Assembly (NCBI RefSeq): GCF_011682045.1
Contig: NZ_VVIW01000001.1
Location: 62,001 to 126,000, forward strand
Direction: 5' to 3'
Length of the DNA stretch: 64,000 nucleotides
Source of the DNA: Massilia aquatica
GTDB taxonomy: Bacteria > Pseudomonadota > Gammaproteobacteria > Burkholderiales > Burkholderiaceae_D
Below the pieces are notes generated by a model. That model searched no databases and was not told the DNA's origin. It saw only the letters and a program-made list of their open reading frames with translations. This document shows positions 45,394 to 53,564 of this stretch, one piece after another. A program made the translations under genes and the position numbers. How positions within the stretch are numbered: position 1 is the first letter of the stretch; every line of letters begins with the position of its first letter.

Positions 45394-47199
45394 ATGCGCC
45401 TGACGTCAATTACCGTAAGCAACTATAAGTCCTTCATGGACGCTGGAACTGTCGAGATTGGAGCTGGCTTCAATCTATTTATAGGAGCAAATAATTCTGG
45501 CAAGACTACAATGCTAGAAGCACTCGACCTCCGTACAGACAAAACGATGCTTCACCGCTCTATCTGGAGCTTGCCGGAATACGGCGATCAGACACAAGGA
45601 CGAAGCAGCCTCCAGATTTCTGTCAAAACTTCGCTTCAGGAACTAAAAGAACTGCTGGGAACGACGGTATTAATACCAATTCCGGAAAACTTTCGGAACA
45701 TGCTTCCTACTGGAGTTAACGATGTTGCCAAGGCGGCATATCAGAGACTTCTAGATGCCCCAGAAATCACTCTAGTTTGGGAAAATGGAAATGAACAACA
45801 ATACATGTCAGCCCGAACCATCTTTGGTGAGTCCGCACTGACACTGCAACATGAGAGCACTGCCAACCACGTCTTGCAACTTCGATTCCCGGATCGCCAA
45901 GCAACAATTCCCGAGTGTCACATTGTTAACCTGGTAGGACAGCCAACGGGGATTCGACTTAGCGATTTCTTCAAACGATTTTTCTACCGTTTTTCGGCTC
46001 AGCGAAACCCTGCTGTGCAATCTGGATTCACCGGCGCTCCAGCCGTCCTGTCACCTGACGCTTCAAATCTCGCCTTTTGCTTAAGCCAACTTCAATTGAA
46101 CGACGCGCACGGACATAGCCTGCTATGCGACTGGGTTCATCGAGTATTTCCATCCGTTCGATGGGTGCAGGCACCGGCAGTCTCGAACAATCAGTGGCAC
46201 ATCCAGTGCCTGCCCCGCCCTCCCGTGGAGAGACGTGACGACCTCGCGGTAACGCTGGATCAAATGGGTACTGGCATTGGAAACGTAATAGCTATCCTTT
46301 TCATAGTACTCGTATCACGGCAGCCTCAAGTTATCGCGATAGACGAACCCAATTCCTTTCTTCATCCGCGAGCCTTGCGCGAACTTCTTCAAATTCTGGC
46401 AGTTGAAGGGAGTCAGCATCAATACATTTTGACGGCCCACTCACCTGATGTGCTTACTGCTGTATCTCCGAGTTTTGTAACAATGTTTTCAGCTCCGGAC
46501 GGGCGGACAACCATCCGACAGGTTGCTGGAGGCGATATTGTCCATCTCCGCGAAGACCTATCAGATCTTGGAATCCGTATGACCGATCTACACGGTCGCG
46601 ATCGCGTTCTTTGGGTTGAGGGCCAAACAGAAGAGCTAGTATTGCCCGAATTGTTGCGGCGGTTTTGTCCAGAACTAGCTGCCGGCACTGCCGTGCTTCG
46701 AGTCGAACACACTGGTACTTTCGAGAAAAAAGGCGTCGTTGTTTCTGAGGTGGCAAACATATATAGACGTCTCAGTGAATCGTCGGCGCTTGTCCCGCCG
46801 ATGGTCGCAATCTTGCTTGATCGTGAAAGTCGCAGCGAGAAAGAGTGCCAACGATTGATTGCCGAATGCAAAGGAGTACTGCGTCTCCTTGATCGCGCGA
46901 TGCTGGAAGATTACGTATTGAATGCACCAGCGATCACTGCCAGGCTAAATTCGCTCGGCGAGTCTTGCACCGACGGTCAAGTCGAGTCCCTGCTGAGTCA
47001 AGCAAGTGTAGAGGAGACCGCTGCAAACACGCTTGCTAGAGTATTTTTGGTTATTTCTGAGGCAAGGCATGAGTTCCGTAAAACACGTGATGTGCCTTCT
47101 CTAATCACTTGGCTACTGGAAAATGATCCAGATTTTCTCACCCCATTAGGAGCATGTTTAACGACAATATTTGTGCGAGACGATACTGCCGCTCAGTAA
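45394..47199 (+). CDS. OLD-like ATPase with TOPRIM nuclease domain
   Basis: 601 residues. ABC-type ATPase: TSITVSNYKSFMDAGTVEIG, Walker A FIGANNSGKTTMLEAL (about residues 32-47), LDQMGTGIGNVIAILF, Walker B VIAIDEPNSFLHPRALRELL and the H-loop TAHSPDVL. The C-terminal TOPRIM starts RVLWVEGQTEELVLPELLRR and has MVAILLDRESRSEKE, where the expected DxD reads DRE. OLD-family proteins act in phage defence, alone or with a helicase (Gabija) or reverse transcriptase (retrons); none is next to it. AT-rich codon use differs from its neighbours. A single-gene defence function is inference. Confidence 0.85.
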   Translation: MRLTSITVSNYKSFMDAGTVEIGAGFNLFIGANNSGKTTMLEALDLRTDKTMLHRSIWSLPEYGDQTQGRSSLQISVKTSLQELKELLGTTVLIPIPENFRNMLPTGVNDVAKAAYQRLLDAPEITLVWENGNEQQYMSARTIFGESALTLQHESTANHVLQLRFPDRQATIPECHIVNLVGQPTGIRLSDFFKRFFYRFSAQRNPAVQSGFTGAPAVLSPDASNLAFCLSQLQLNDAHGHSLLCDWVHRVFPSVRWVQAPAVSNNQWHIQCLPRPPVERRDDLAVTLDQMGTGIGNVIAILFIVLVSRQPQVIAIDEPNSFLHPRALRELLQILAVEGSQHQYILTAHSPDVLTAVSPSFVTMFSAPDGRTTIRQVAGGDIVHLREDLSDLGIRMTDLHGRDRVLWVEGQTEELVLPELLRRFCPELAAGTAVLRVEHTGTFEKKGVVVSEVANIYRRLSESSALVPPMVAILLDRESRSEKECQRLIAECKGVLRLLDRAMLEDYVLNAPAITARLNSLGESCTDGQVESLLSQASVEETAANTLARVFLVISEARHEFRKTRDVPSLITWLLENDPDFLTPLGACLTTIFVRDDTAAQ

Positions 47200-47351
47200 A
47201 CGTACTCTGCCGTGCTGCATGGGCTGGTGATGCGACATGCGGCAGAGTAGTTACGTCTAAATACGGGTTAATTGGTCCTCCTCGACGTGACATTTACCTA
47301 CAGTCGCACGGTAGGTCGAAACCAAGCGGCTACCGAAAATTTTAATCGATG

Positions 47352-47888
47352 TCAGCCAATGTTGTTCCGCTCTAACCACTTCCGCAGTGAGGCGTAGTGA
47401 ATGTCTGTCAGTCCGGTTAAGCGCGCCGTGAGGCGCCGATGGCGCTTGCGCCACTTGTAGGGCTGCCGAAAGGGGATCGTGGCCTCCGGGGTAGCTCCAA
47501 GCCTTCTCAAGAGCTTGTGCCGGGCAAAGCGAGCCCGGTCCGTCGCGGTAGCTGCCACTGAGGAGCGATACCGCAGGCCCAGGCAATGGCGGCATGCCAC
47601 TTCGCTGCCTGACCAATACAAGGACTGGAAATTCCCCTCGTGCGCGCGAGGGCACTTCAGGAGGGGGCGTACCCGTCCTTTTAGGCATGGTATGGCCACA
47701 ATATCGACTCGGTACGTTGCACCGTCCAAAAAGGCTGTCAAACGGTCTGGGCAGAGCATTATCAGGCCGGTTGTTGCGCCGTCGCCGACTGCCAGTAGCG
47801 ACTGCCCTGTGCTGCTCCACACGGCCATCAATTTCGCCAAGTTGATCTCGAACGCATCTTCGAGGACTGGAACTCGGATATCTTTCAT
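47352..47888 (-). CDS. Island protein with possible zinc-binding cysteines
   Basis: 178 residues from the ATG at 47,888 (MKDIRVPVLEDAFEINLAKL); a longer frame reaches 47,969. The middle holds LLKCPRAHEGNFQSLYWSGS EVACRHCLGLRYRSSV, a C..H..C..C arrangement that could bind zinc. The C-terminus is very basic (PYKWRKRHRRLTARLTGLTD), which suggests nucleic-acid contact. I do not recognise the family. It is co-directional with the next two genes. Confidence 0.55.
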   Translation of the reverse strand: MKDIRVPVLEDAFEINLAKLMAVWSSTGQSLLAVGDGATTGLIMLCPDRLTAFLDGATYRVDIVAIPCLKGRVRPLLKCPRAHEGNFQSLYWSGSEVACRHCLGLRYRSSVAATATDRARFARHKLLRRLGATPEATIPFRQPYKWRKRHRRLTARLTGLTDIHYASLRKWLERNNIG

Positions 47889-47979
47889 TGCTGTTTTGCT
47901 CCCCGTACCGAAATAAAAATCAAAGTGCCCGCTGCACCCCACTTTGCTGGGGAGTAGCAGGCAGCGCATATGTACGTTG

Positions 47980-48330
47980 TTACGACGAGATCAACATCAT
48001 CGGGTGCCAGTCGCGCTGAATTTTGCCGATCTGGACGGTGAGGTGTTGAGTGATATCGCCGAAGGAGGCATCGAATCGCGTCCACAAGGCGCTTTCTTCG
48101 TAGAGCGGGAAGGGGAACACCTTGGACTGATCCGCACACTTCTTCCGCTTTTTGAACATGGCGAAGATGGCAGTGCTTAGATCAAAGTGGTCCAGCCCAC
48201 TGACATCTGCGTATGTCAAATTGCGCAAGCCTCGGTCCGCTTTCACGGCAACGATGCCATAGACGTGCTGGAACTCCTTGATGAAGCTGAGGGCTTGGTG
48301 TGGGGTGAGGCGGATGCGATTAGCAAACAT
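47980..48330 (-). CDS. Small island protein of unknown function
   Basis: 116 residues from the ATG at 48,330 (MFANRIRLTPHQALSFIKEF), which has an AAGGACCC ribosome site. No clear domain; KRKKCADQSKVFPFPLYEES is a basic middle segment. The sequence FDASFGDITQHLTVQIGKIQ RDW is near the C-terminus. It sits 91 bp upstream of the 47,888 gene. Between it and the primase lies a 179-bp gap with AT-rich DNA that may hold a promoter. Confidence 0.5.
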   Translation of the reverse strand: MFANRIRLTPHQALSFIKEFQHVYGIVAVKADRGLRNLTYADVSGLDHFDLSTAIFAMFKKRKKCADQSKVFPFPLYEESALWTRFDASFGDITQHLTVQIGKIQRDWHPMMLISS

Positions 48331-48509
48331 GTGTGGGTCCTTTTTTGTAAGGGTAATGTCTCTAAAAGCGCAACCAAAAACAACTTGTCTTGCGGGCTGA
48401 AACCCAGACTGGAGGCGGCTTTCAAGAGAATTCAATATAAAGAGATACCCCCCCTTCCATACTATTTCTTATTTACACTACGGAAGGACAGAGGTTTGTT
48501 TCGTTGATT

Positions 48510-50984
48510 TTATTGCGGTTGGTCGCCGAACTCCGCCGCGACATAGGCCACGCGTTTTTTACCGCGCCCGGACGGTGGGAGGAAGTCAACCTTCTGGAAT
48601 CCACGATCACCGATGAGGTTCTTGAAGACCTGCTGTCGCATGCGTTCGTCGGCTTCTTTGAAGCGCGCGGTCTTGCGCGCCAAGTCTGCCTCTGTCAGGC
48701 CGTTGGGACCTGCTGCATTGATAAACCTTGCAACATCATTGCAGAGCGCTCCGAACGGGCTGTCGGCGATATGGTTCATCAGGTCACTCAGCGAACGATC
48801 CGCCCAGTACGTAACATAATCAATCGCCCAGCGGGCATGCTCGGCCGTGATAGTGTTGGACTCGCACGATTGCGACACGATCAATGACACTTTCATGGCG
48901 ATCTCACGCACCCGCGAGTACATATCCGCGATGCCATCCTGTTCCAGTTCATCCATGCGGACGAGGCATTGTTGTTCAAGGTCCTTGAACATGACACTGG
49001 CTGCTTCATCAAACGGCACAATCGTCGGCGTAGCACGTTCGTTGTGCAGACCGTCAATGTCCAACTCGCTCATGTTTCCCTCGCCGCTGACGCGACGCGA
49101 TCTCGCCCAGTCGGTCAACTCCTGTGGAGGCGGAGCGTTGTCGATATCTTGGCTGAGCTGGCGGCCGAGGTCAGTCTGGACAATAATGAAGCGGTTCAGA
49201 AAGCCGTCCTGCATAGAGCCAGACCCGATAGCATTGAAGAACGTGCCCGGTGTCGTCATCGCGACGAGCGTCAGGGACGGATTCACTACTTCGCGGGTCC
49301 CAAGTTCCCCTCGCTGCTTTGCGGTAAGGCCCGCAGTGGAGTATGCCTTCGGTTGTAGCGTCGAGTGAGCTCGGCCAAACACCTCCATCAGCCTCCTGCG
49401 TACCGTTGCGCCGAGATGGTTACTCTTAGAGCGTGACGATTCCATCAGCATGCCGAATTCGTCCATGATCGAAATGTGCGTTGGCCTAGCCAACAACATC
49501 GAGTCGACGGCCGCGTCTGAGGTGTAGTCGCAAGCGCCGATCAACTGACCCAGACCAGCGAGGCGCAAGCATTCTTCAATCGCCGTCTTCGCATGTTCCT
49601 TGCCAGAGCCAGTCACGCCAATGTTCAAGAAGAACTGATTAGGCCAGTTGCGCTGCGTTGTGCAGAATTTACGCCCCAGGACGACGCTGCCAAGTGCGAG
49701 CGCGGTTTGTACTGCGAAATTGGGCTGTGGCTTGTTTGCTGTGCGATTGGTCCAATCGACCATCTTGCCGAGTATTCCCGGAACGGTCAGCAGATGTTCT
49801 GGTACGTGTCGGGTCTTATTGGTGCCGAGCTCGGTGCATGGGTTCGACATGGCCCGTGGCGCTTGAGTGTGCATGATCGCGGAGATATCGACGCTGCTTG
49901 GCGCGAATTTTCCCATTGCGCTGCTAACGAGGGCGGGAATATCCGCACGGCGGGCAGCCCAACGCTCGTCGTGCGACCCAGCCGATGCATCCATCAAGCC
50001 GTACAGGTGATTTACCGCTGCCCCGCCGTTCATTCCACTTGCCGCGAGGGAGGCTGCAAGGTCGCGCAGACTATCGTGGTAATTGTCGCCTGCGTGAATG
50101 CGACTCACCAGCGCAGCGTGATGCTGGCTTTGTGACGCCGCTTTCAGGTCGCCCGTGTTCGGGTCGATTTTGCGGTCAGCGCGGATGCGCTCTGCAAGCT
50201 CGACGAACCCGCGCAAGCCGGAAACAGCCCCGTCCTTAATGACCTTGCCCGTGACGGTCAAGAAACGCTTCGAGGAGTAGAGTTCCACCTTCAGACCGTT
50301 GACAGTGCCCGCGCATCCTTTTTCCAAGACTGACGAGTAGCCGAAGGCGCGCAAGCCGGTAGTGGATGGCGAGAGTTCTACGTAGCTTGCGCCCAAGGCA
50401 TCGAGCAATGCCAAGGCGTCAGGATGGATTTCGCCATCGAGCACGCAATGGTCAATGTCCACGCCAACGAGGCCATCGTCGTTCAGCGCGAATCCAATGC
50501 CTGTGTAATCGCCTTCTTCATAAGCGGTTACCGCTTGATCGAGTGTCCCCCAAGTGTCGGGGTCAGTCGAGCTGCCGCGCGAGTTGTGCAAGGTTGGGTT
50601 ATACGGCACTTTCGTCGACTTCGTACCGTCGCGCTGTTCTGCACGCCAAGTCATCCATCGTGGCAGCACGCGAAGGGCTTCGGGGATATTGTTCACCTGT
50701 GGGGCGACAAAGCCATGCACGCGTGTTTGTACGGGTGATTGAACACTGATCTCACCAGCGACGGCTTTTTCGACTTCGAGCGCATCGGCGGACGTGGTGT
50801 GGGTTGCCGGGATCGGCCGTGATGGGGCGAATGCACGATCCCGGATCGGATGACTGTGGCTGCATGGGTAAGTCGCCCGGTCCGGCGACGTGGGATCGTA
50901 CTTGGCGACGAAGTCGCCGCTTGCGCTGCTCACGCCGTCCGGGATTCGCGGTAAGTTTGCGATTGGAGTGGCGTGAGCGATCAT
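48510..50984 (-). CDS. Primase-helicase: NrS-1-type primase-polymerase domain plus DUF3987-like ATPase
   Basis: 824 residues from the ATG at 50,984, which overlaps the AlpA-like gene stop and has a GAGGG site. The primase-like part (about 95-270) contains ALRVLPRWMTWRAEQRDGTK, DYTGIGFALNDDGLVGVDID and LSPSTTGLRAFGYS, the conserved D.D and S.sg.g motifs of this archaeo-eukaryotic primase type. The helicase/ATPase part has Walker A FLNIGVTGSGKEHAKTAIEE (about 470) and HISIMDEFGMLMESS (DE). Such proteins replicate satellite phages, plasmids or islands after excision. Confidence 0.85.
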   Translation of the reverse strand: MIAHATPIANLPRIPDGVSSASGDFVAKYDPTSPDRATYPCSHSHPIRDRAFAPSRPIPATHTTSADALEVEKAVAGEISVQSPVQTRVHGFVAPQVNNIPEALRVLPRWMTWRAEQRDGTKSTKVPYNPTLHNSRGSSTDPDTWGTLDQAVTAYEEGDYTGIGFALNDDGLVGVDIDHCVLDGEIHPDALALLDALGASYVELSPSTTGLRAFGYSSVLEKGCAGTVNGLKVELYSSKRFLTVTGKVIKDGAVSGLRGFVELAERIRADRKIDPNTGDLKAASQSQHHAALVSRIHAGDNYHDSLRDLAASLAASGMNGGAAVNHLYGLMDASAGSHDERWAARRADIPALVSSAMGKFAPSSVDISAIMHTQAPRAMSNPCTELGTNKTRHVPEHLLTVPGILGKMVDWTNRTANKPQPNFAVQTALALGSVVLGRKFCTTQRNWPNQFFLNIGVTGSGKEHAKTAIEECLRLAGLGQLIGACDYTSDAAVDSMLLARPTHISIMDEFGMLMESSRSKSNHLGATVRRRLMEVFGRAHSTLQPKAYSTAGLTAKQRGELGTREVVNPSLTLVAMTTPGTFFNAIGSGSMQDGFLNRFIIVQTDLGRQLSQDIDNAPPPQELTDWARSRRVSGEGNMSELDIDGLHNERATPTIVPFDEAASVMFKDLEQQCLVRMDELEQDGIADMYSRVREIAMKVSLIVSQSCESNTITAEHARWAIDYVTYWADRSLSDLMNHIADSPFGALCNDVARFINAAGPNGLTEADLARKTARFKEADERMRQQVFKNLIGDRGFQKVDFLPPSGRGKKRVAYVAAEFGDQPQ

Positions 50985-51199
50985 GCAACTACCCTCGGCT
51001 GGGCCGATGCGGCGCAGTTCGCGACAAATGCTTCTACTTCTGCTGCATGCCACACAGTGACACTGGCGCCGATCTTGAAAGGCTTCGGGAACTTCCCGTC
51101 GCGTACCCAACGCCAGATGGTTGCAGGGCTGACGGGCAGAACGCCGACTTTATTTTTTGTGGTCGCAATGTCTGCGACCCGCATAACGCGTGGTGCCAT
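50981..51199 (-). CDS. AlpA-like helix-turn-helix regulator / excisionase
   Basis: 72 residues with a GGAG ribosome site. MRVADIATTKNKVGVLPVSP ATIWRWVRDGKFPKPFKIGA is the MerR/AlpA-like winged helix (V..tGvs.stI.Rwv..G.FP.P...g) that activates integrase or acts in excision in P4-type islands. Its stop overlaps the primase start (ATGA), so both are one operon controlling excision and replication. Confidence 0.88.
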   Translation of the reverse strand: MAPRVMRVADIATTKNKVGVLPVSPATIWRWVRDGKFPKPFKIGASVTVWHAAEVEAFVANCAASAQPRVVA

Positions 51200-51276
51200 C
51201 TTTTACTCCGGTATGACGTCTCATGACGATACTGAAGTATTTCAAATTTCCTTCTTAAAAACACCGACAGCCGGTG

Positions 51277-51657
51277 TCACCGTTTGGCGCTACCCACTTG
51301 GCGCTGGAGGTCCCGAACGCTGCGATGATGTTTCTTCCCCAGTTCCTCAAGTGCTTCCTTGGTCGTTTGAGTTTTTTTCCGAATAGACTGGTAGTCTTCC
51401 CTCATCACAAAGCGGTCCAAACTTACTGTTGTGTCGACCAGCCAACCTGTACTTGCCAGGAGCGTCAGCGCTTCAAGAAGCGCATGGGCGGCTTGTTCGG
51501 CAGTGACAACGGTTTGATCTTCGGGAAGGTCGCTCGGGTTAATGCAATATTGGCCATCTGGACTGCTCAATGCGGGGCCATAGGTGTCAACGAGTTCCTG
51601 TGCTGCCCGGCGAGCCTCATCGGAGGCTTTCCGGCCAAGGGATTTTTTATGAGCCAT
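51277..51657 (-). CDS. Small island protein of unknown function
   Basis: 126 residues between the integrase and AlpA-like genes, same strand. Helical and charged: GRKASDEARRAAQELVDTYG, TAEQAAHALLEALTLLASTG and KTQTTKEALEELGKKHHRSV. No known family recognised. Genes at this place in P4-type islands often are accessory regulators. The start ATG at 51,657 has only a weak ribosome site. Confidence 0.55.
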   Translation of the reverse strand: MAHKKSLGRKASDEARRAAQELVDTYGPALSSPDGQYCINPSDLPEDQTVVTAEQAAHALLEALTLLASTGWLVDTTVSLDRFVMREDYQSIRKKTQTTKEALEELGKKHHRSVRDLQRQVGSAKR

Positions 51658-51680
51658 TCTATTCTTTGAATATCTAGAGG

Positions 51681-52895
51681 TTATGCTGCCCGCAACGGGA
51701 TGGGTTTTGCGCCGCTGCGCAGTTCATCAAGGTAGTCAGCCCATCGCTGCATCATGACTCGGCGGGCCGGCAGGTGAGCGGTACGGTTATAAGCGCGGCC
51801 ATTTGGGTCTTTCACAGCATGCGCCAGTTGGTGTTCGATCAAGTCCACTCGCTCCTCAAGGACTTCATCAAGAATAGTGCGCGCCATCGCGCGGAACCCG
51901 TGCGCGGTCATCACGTCTTTGGCGTAGCCCATGCTCCGCAAAGCAGCGTTCACCGTGTTTTCGCTCATGCATCGGTCGTCCGTGCGGATGCTCGGGAAAA
52001 CGTACTTGCGATGGCCCGTCATCGGATGGACCGCGCGCAAAATCGCAACTGCCTGCTCGGACAGGGGGACGATGTGATCGCTCTTCATCTTCATCTTGTG
52101 GCCGGGAATGCGCCATTCTGCTCCGTCCAAGTCGATTTCCATCCATTCCGCACCCCGCAACTCGCCCGGCCGCACGAAAACGAGTGGGGACAGTTTCAAT
52201 GCGGCAACGGCATAAGGGTGGCCGCTGTAGCCGTATATCGAGCGCAACAGGCTCGCGACTTCCTTAGGTTCGGTGATTGACGCGTAGTTGGTTTTGACCG
52301 CCGTGGACAGTGCCCCTTTGAGGTCGGCAGTCACATCGCGCTCTGCCAAACCAGTCGCGACCGCAAATCGAAAGACTTGGCCGCAGACCTGCTTGACCCG
52401 ATGCGCCGATTCAACCGCGCCACGAGCTTCCATCTTCTGAACAGCAGAGAGCACGTCACGCGGTTTGATAGTGGAGATGGGCATCGCCCCGATGTATGGA
52501 AAAACGTCCTTCGCCAGCCACCCGGTCACTTTGATCTGCGTGGTGTCTGCACGTTCAGCCGCCGTCTTCGTCAGCCAGCTACGTGCGACTGCCTCGAATG
52601 TATGTACTGCCGCGATGGTGAGCGCTTCTTTATGCTCACGTTTTGCCTGCGCCGGATCAATGCCGTCGGCGAGAAGTTCCCGCGCTTCCGCGCGCCGGGC
52701 CCGCGCTTTCGCGAGGCTGACAGCAGGGTACACCCCCATTGCCAGCGTCTTGCGCTTGCCCAGGTGCTGGTAGTCCATGCGCCAGTATTTGCCCGCGCCC
52801 TTCACGAACAAGTACATGTTGTGGCCATCGGCGTACTTGTCGCCCGAAAGTTTGATCGGCTTAACTTGCTTTACGAACGTGTCTGTCAGTGCCAT
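51681..52895 (-). CDS. int: P4-type tyrosine integrase
   Basis: 404 residues from the ATG at 52,895 (MALTDTFVKQVKPIKLSGDK). The DUF4102 N-terminal arm-binding domain is seen in KYADGHNMYLFVKGAGKYWR and GKRKTLAMGVYPAVSLAKAR. Catalytic domain: R in FVRPGELRGAEWMEI, HxxR in MTAHGFRAMARTIL, H in EHQLAHAV and Tyr in AYNRTAHL. It recombines attP with the 3' end of tRNA-Leu, next to which it lies. The start region is overlapped by TTACGGTATC repeats. Confidence 0.95.
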   Translation of the reverse strand: MALTDTFVKQVKPIKLSGDKYADGHNMYLFVKGAGKYWRMDYQHLGKRKTLAMGVYPAVSLAKARARRAEARELLADGIDPAQAKREHKEALTIAAVHTFEAVARSWLTKTAAERADTTQIKVTGWLAKDVFPYIGAMPISTIKPRDVLSAVQKMEARGAVESAHRVKQVCGQVFRFAVATGLAERDVTADLKGALSTAVKTNYASITEPKEVASLLRSIYGYSGHPYAVAALKLSPLVFVRPGELRGAEWMEIDLDGAEWRIPGHKMKMKSDHIVPLSEQAVAILRAVHPMTGHRKYVFPSIRTDDRCMSENTVNAALRSMGYAKDVMTAHGFRAMARTILDEVLEERVDLIEHQLAHAVKDPNGRAYNRTAHLPARRVMMQRWADYLDELRSGAKPIPLRAA

Positions 52896-52906
52896 TTCCA
52901 CCCCTG

Positions 52907-52959
52907 TTACGGTATCTAAAAAGTTCATCCTGCGGGATACCGTAAAAAGTTACGGTATC
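52907..52959. promoter_or_regulatory. Three copies of TTACGGTATC at the integrase promoter
   Basis: TTACGGTATC occurs at 52,907-52,916 and 52,950-52,959, and its exact reverse complement at 52,936-52,945. The last two form a perfect 10-bp inverted repeat with a four-base gap. They lie 12-64 bp upstream of the int start and between int and the att core, as expected of integrase arm sites or an excisionase/repressor operator. Confidence 0.75.
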
Positions 52960-53000
52960 TTGTTGCGATGAAATGATATCGGGTGCGACACTATTCGACG

Positions 53001-53034
53001 AAAAAAATCCCGCTCTGCCTATGAGGCATGCGGG
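53001..53034 (-). terminator. Island-borne terminator for tRNA-Leu
   Basis: On the minus strand CCCGC...TGCCT...AGGCA...GCGGG folds into a two-part stem and is followed by seven T residues. It lies 35 bp beyond the 3' end of tRNA-Leu, the same role as the displaced chromosomal hairpin at 32,668-32,702. Confidence 0.8.
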
Positions 53035-53068
53035 TTCTGATATGGGGTGATACAGGGTAAAACAAGGT

Positions 53069-53093
53069 TTTGGTGCCGGGAGCCGGAATCGAA
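53069..53093. repeat. attR: core shared with the tRNA-Leu 3' end
   Basis: 25 bp identical to 32,737-32,761. It covers the last 23 bases of the intact tRNA-Leu gene (53,071-53,093), so integration regenerated the full tRNA at this end. Confidence 0.93.
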
Positions 53094-53157
53094 CCGGCAC
53101 GCTGTTTCCAGCGCGGGATTTTGAGTCCCGTGCGTCTACCTATTCCGCCATCCCGGC
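53071..53157 (-). tRNA. tRNA-Leu (anticodon CAA)
   Basis: 87 nt on the minus strand including CCA. Acceptor stem GCCGGGA pairs with the end TCCCGGC; anticodon stem CGGGA/TCCCG surrounds the loop CTCAAAA, giving anticodon CAA (reads UUG). The long variable arm between the anticodon stem and GGTTCGAATCC T-loop is typical of class II Leu tRNA. It is the integration target of the island. Confidence 0.95.
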
Positions 53158-53220
53158 AACGCGACCCGCATTATGGCCCATTTGCCCGGTTCAGGCAACT
53201 ATTTCGCGTTGCAGGCTATT

Positions 53221-53304
53221 TCAGCGCCGGCGCGTCTCTATGCGCATCAGCCGCTCCCGCGTGTCCACGGCAACATCTTCAAGTTTGACGATGCGCTCTT
53301 CCAT
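53221..53304 (-). pseudogene. Fragment of a small coiled-coil protein
   Basis: A 27-residue frame, MEERIVKLEDVAVDTRERLM RIETRRR, resembles the start of small helical hemolysin/XhlA-like or TM-anchored coiled-coil proteins (MEeRi.kLE....dtr.rL.riEtrl), which usually continue for 60 residues or more. It stops after the first helix, with a GAAGGA ribosome site upstream. Probably a truncated gene; it may also be a short peptide. Confidence 0.35.
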
Positions 53305-53351
53305 ATCCAGACATTCCTTCGGTTCTTTCCTCGCTCCTTAGTTAAGCCGGC

Positions 53352-53564
53352 TCAAGCCGTTGGCGCCGGAAGCGAATTCGGAGCAACTCCGTCACGAATG
53401 CAGACATACGCCGCAGCCGTTTGTTCCGCAACATGTGAAGCCTCATTGATGAACGGGTTCCCCCAGCGAGTAATTTGCAGGGCGCCTTTGCTCATCCAGC
53501 CGGATAAGCTGCTTGCAACACTCGGCGATTCATAAGTCCAAGCTGATCGAAGCGCCGCTTTCAA
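53352..53564 (-). CDS. Small uncertain open frame
   Basis: 70 residues (MKAALRSAWTYESPSVASSL start, C-terminus VCIRDGVAPNSLPAPTA). Composition is not clearly coding, and no ribosome site or family is visible. Listed because the interval otherwise holds nothing; it may be a remnant of an earlier insertion next to the tRNA. Confidence 0.2.
   Translation of the reverse strand: MKAALRSAWTYESPSVASSLSGWMSKGALQITRWGNPFINEASHVAEQTAAAYVCIRDGVAPNSLPAPTA

Larger units (their letters stand above)
32737..53093. mobile_element. 20.4-kb tRNA-Leu integrative element (genomic island)
   Basis: Bounded by a 25-bp exact direct repeat (32,737-32,761 and 53,069-53,093) that is the 3' end of tRNA-Leu(CAA). The P4-type integrase is next to the intact tRNA and reads away from it, with repeated binding sites between. 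Base composition is lower in GC and more mixed than the chromosome. Contents from the tRNA end: int, small gene, AlpA-like regulator, primase-helicase, two small unknown genes, OLD-like ATPase, serine recombinase, type II restriction-modification, VgrG cassette with toxin and immunity genes, two unknown genes and an XRE regulator. No conjugation genes, so it is a mobilisable or satellite-like island rather than a full ICE. An excised circle would be 20,332 bp. Confidence 0.93.

Noticed and set aside
53173-53535. 120-codon plus-strand frame beyond tRNA-Leu
   Set aside because: No ribosome site or recognisable feature; runs against a better-looking small minus-strand reading.
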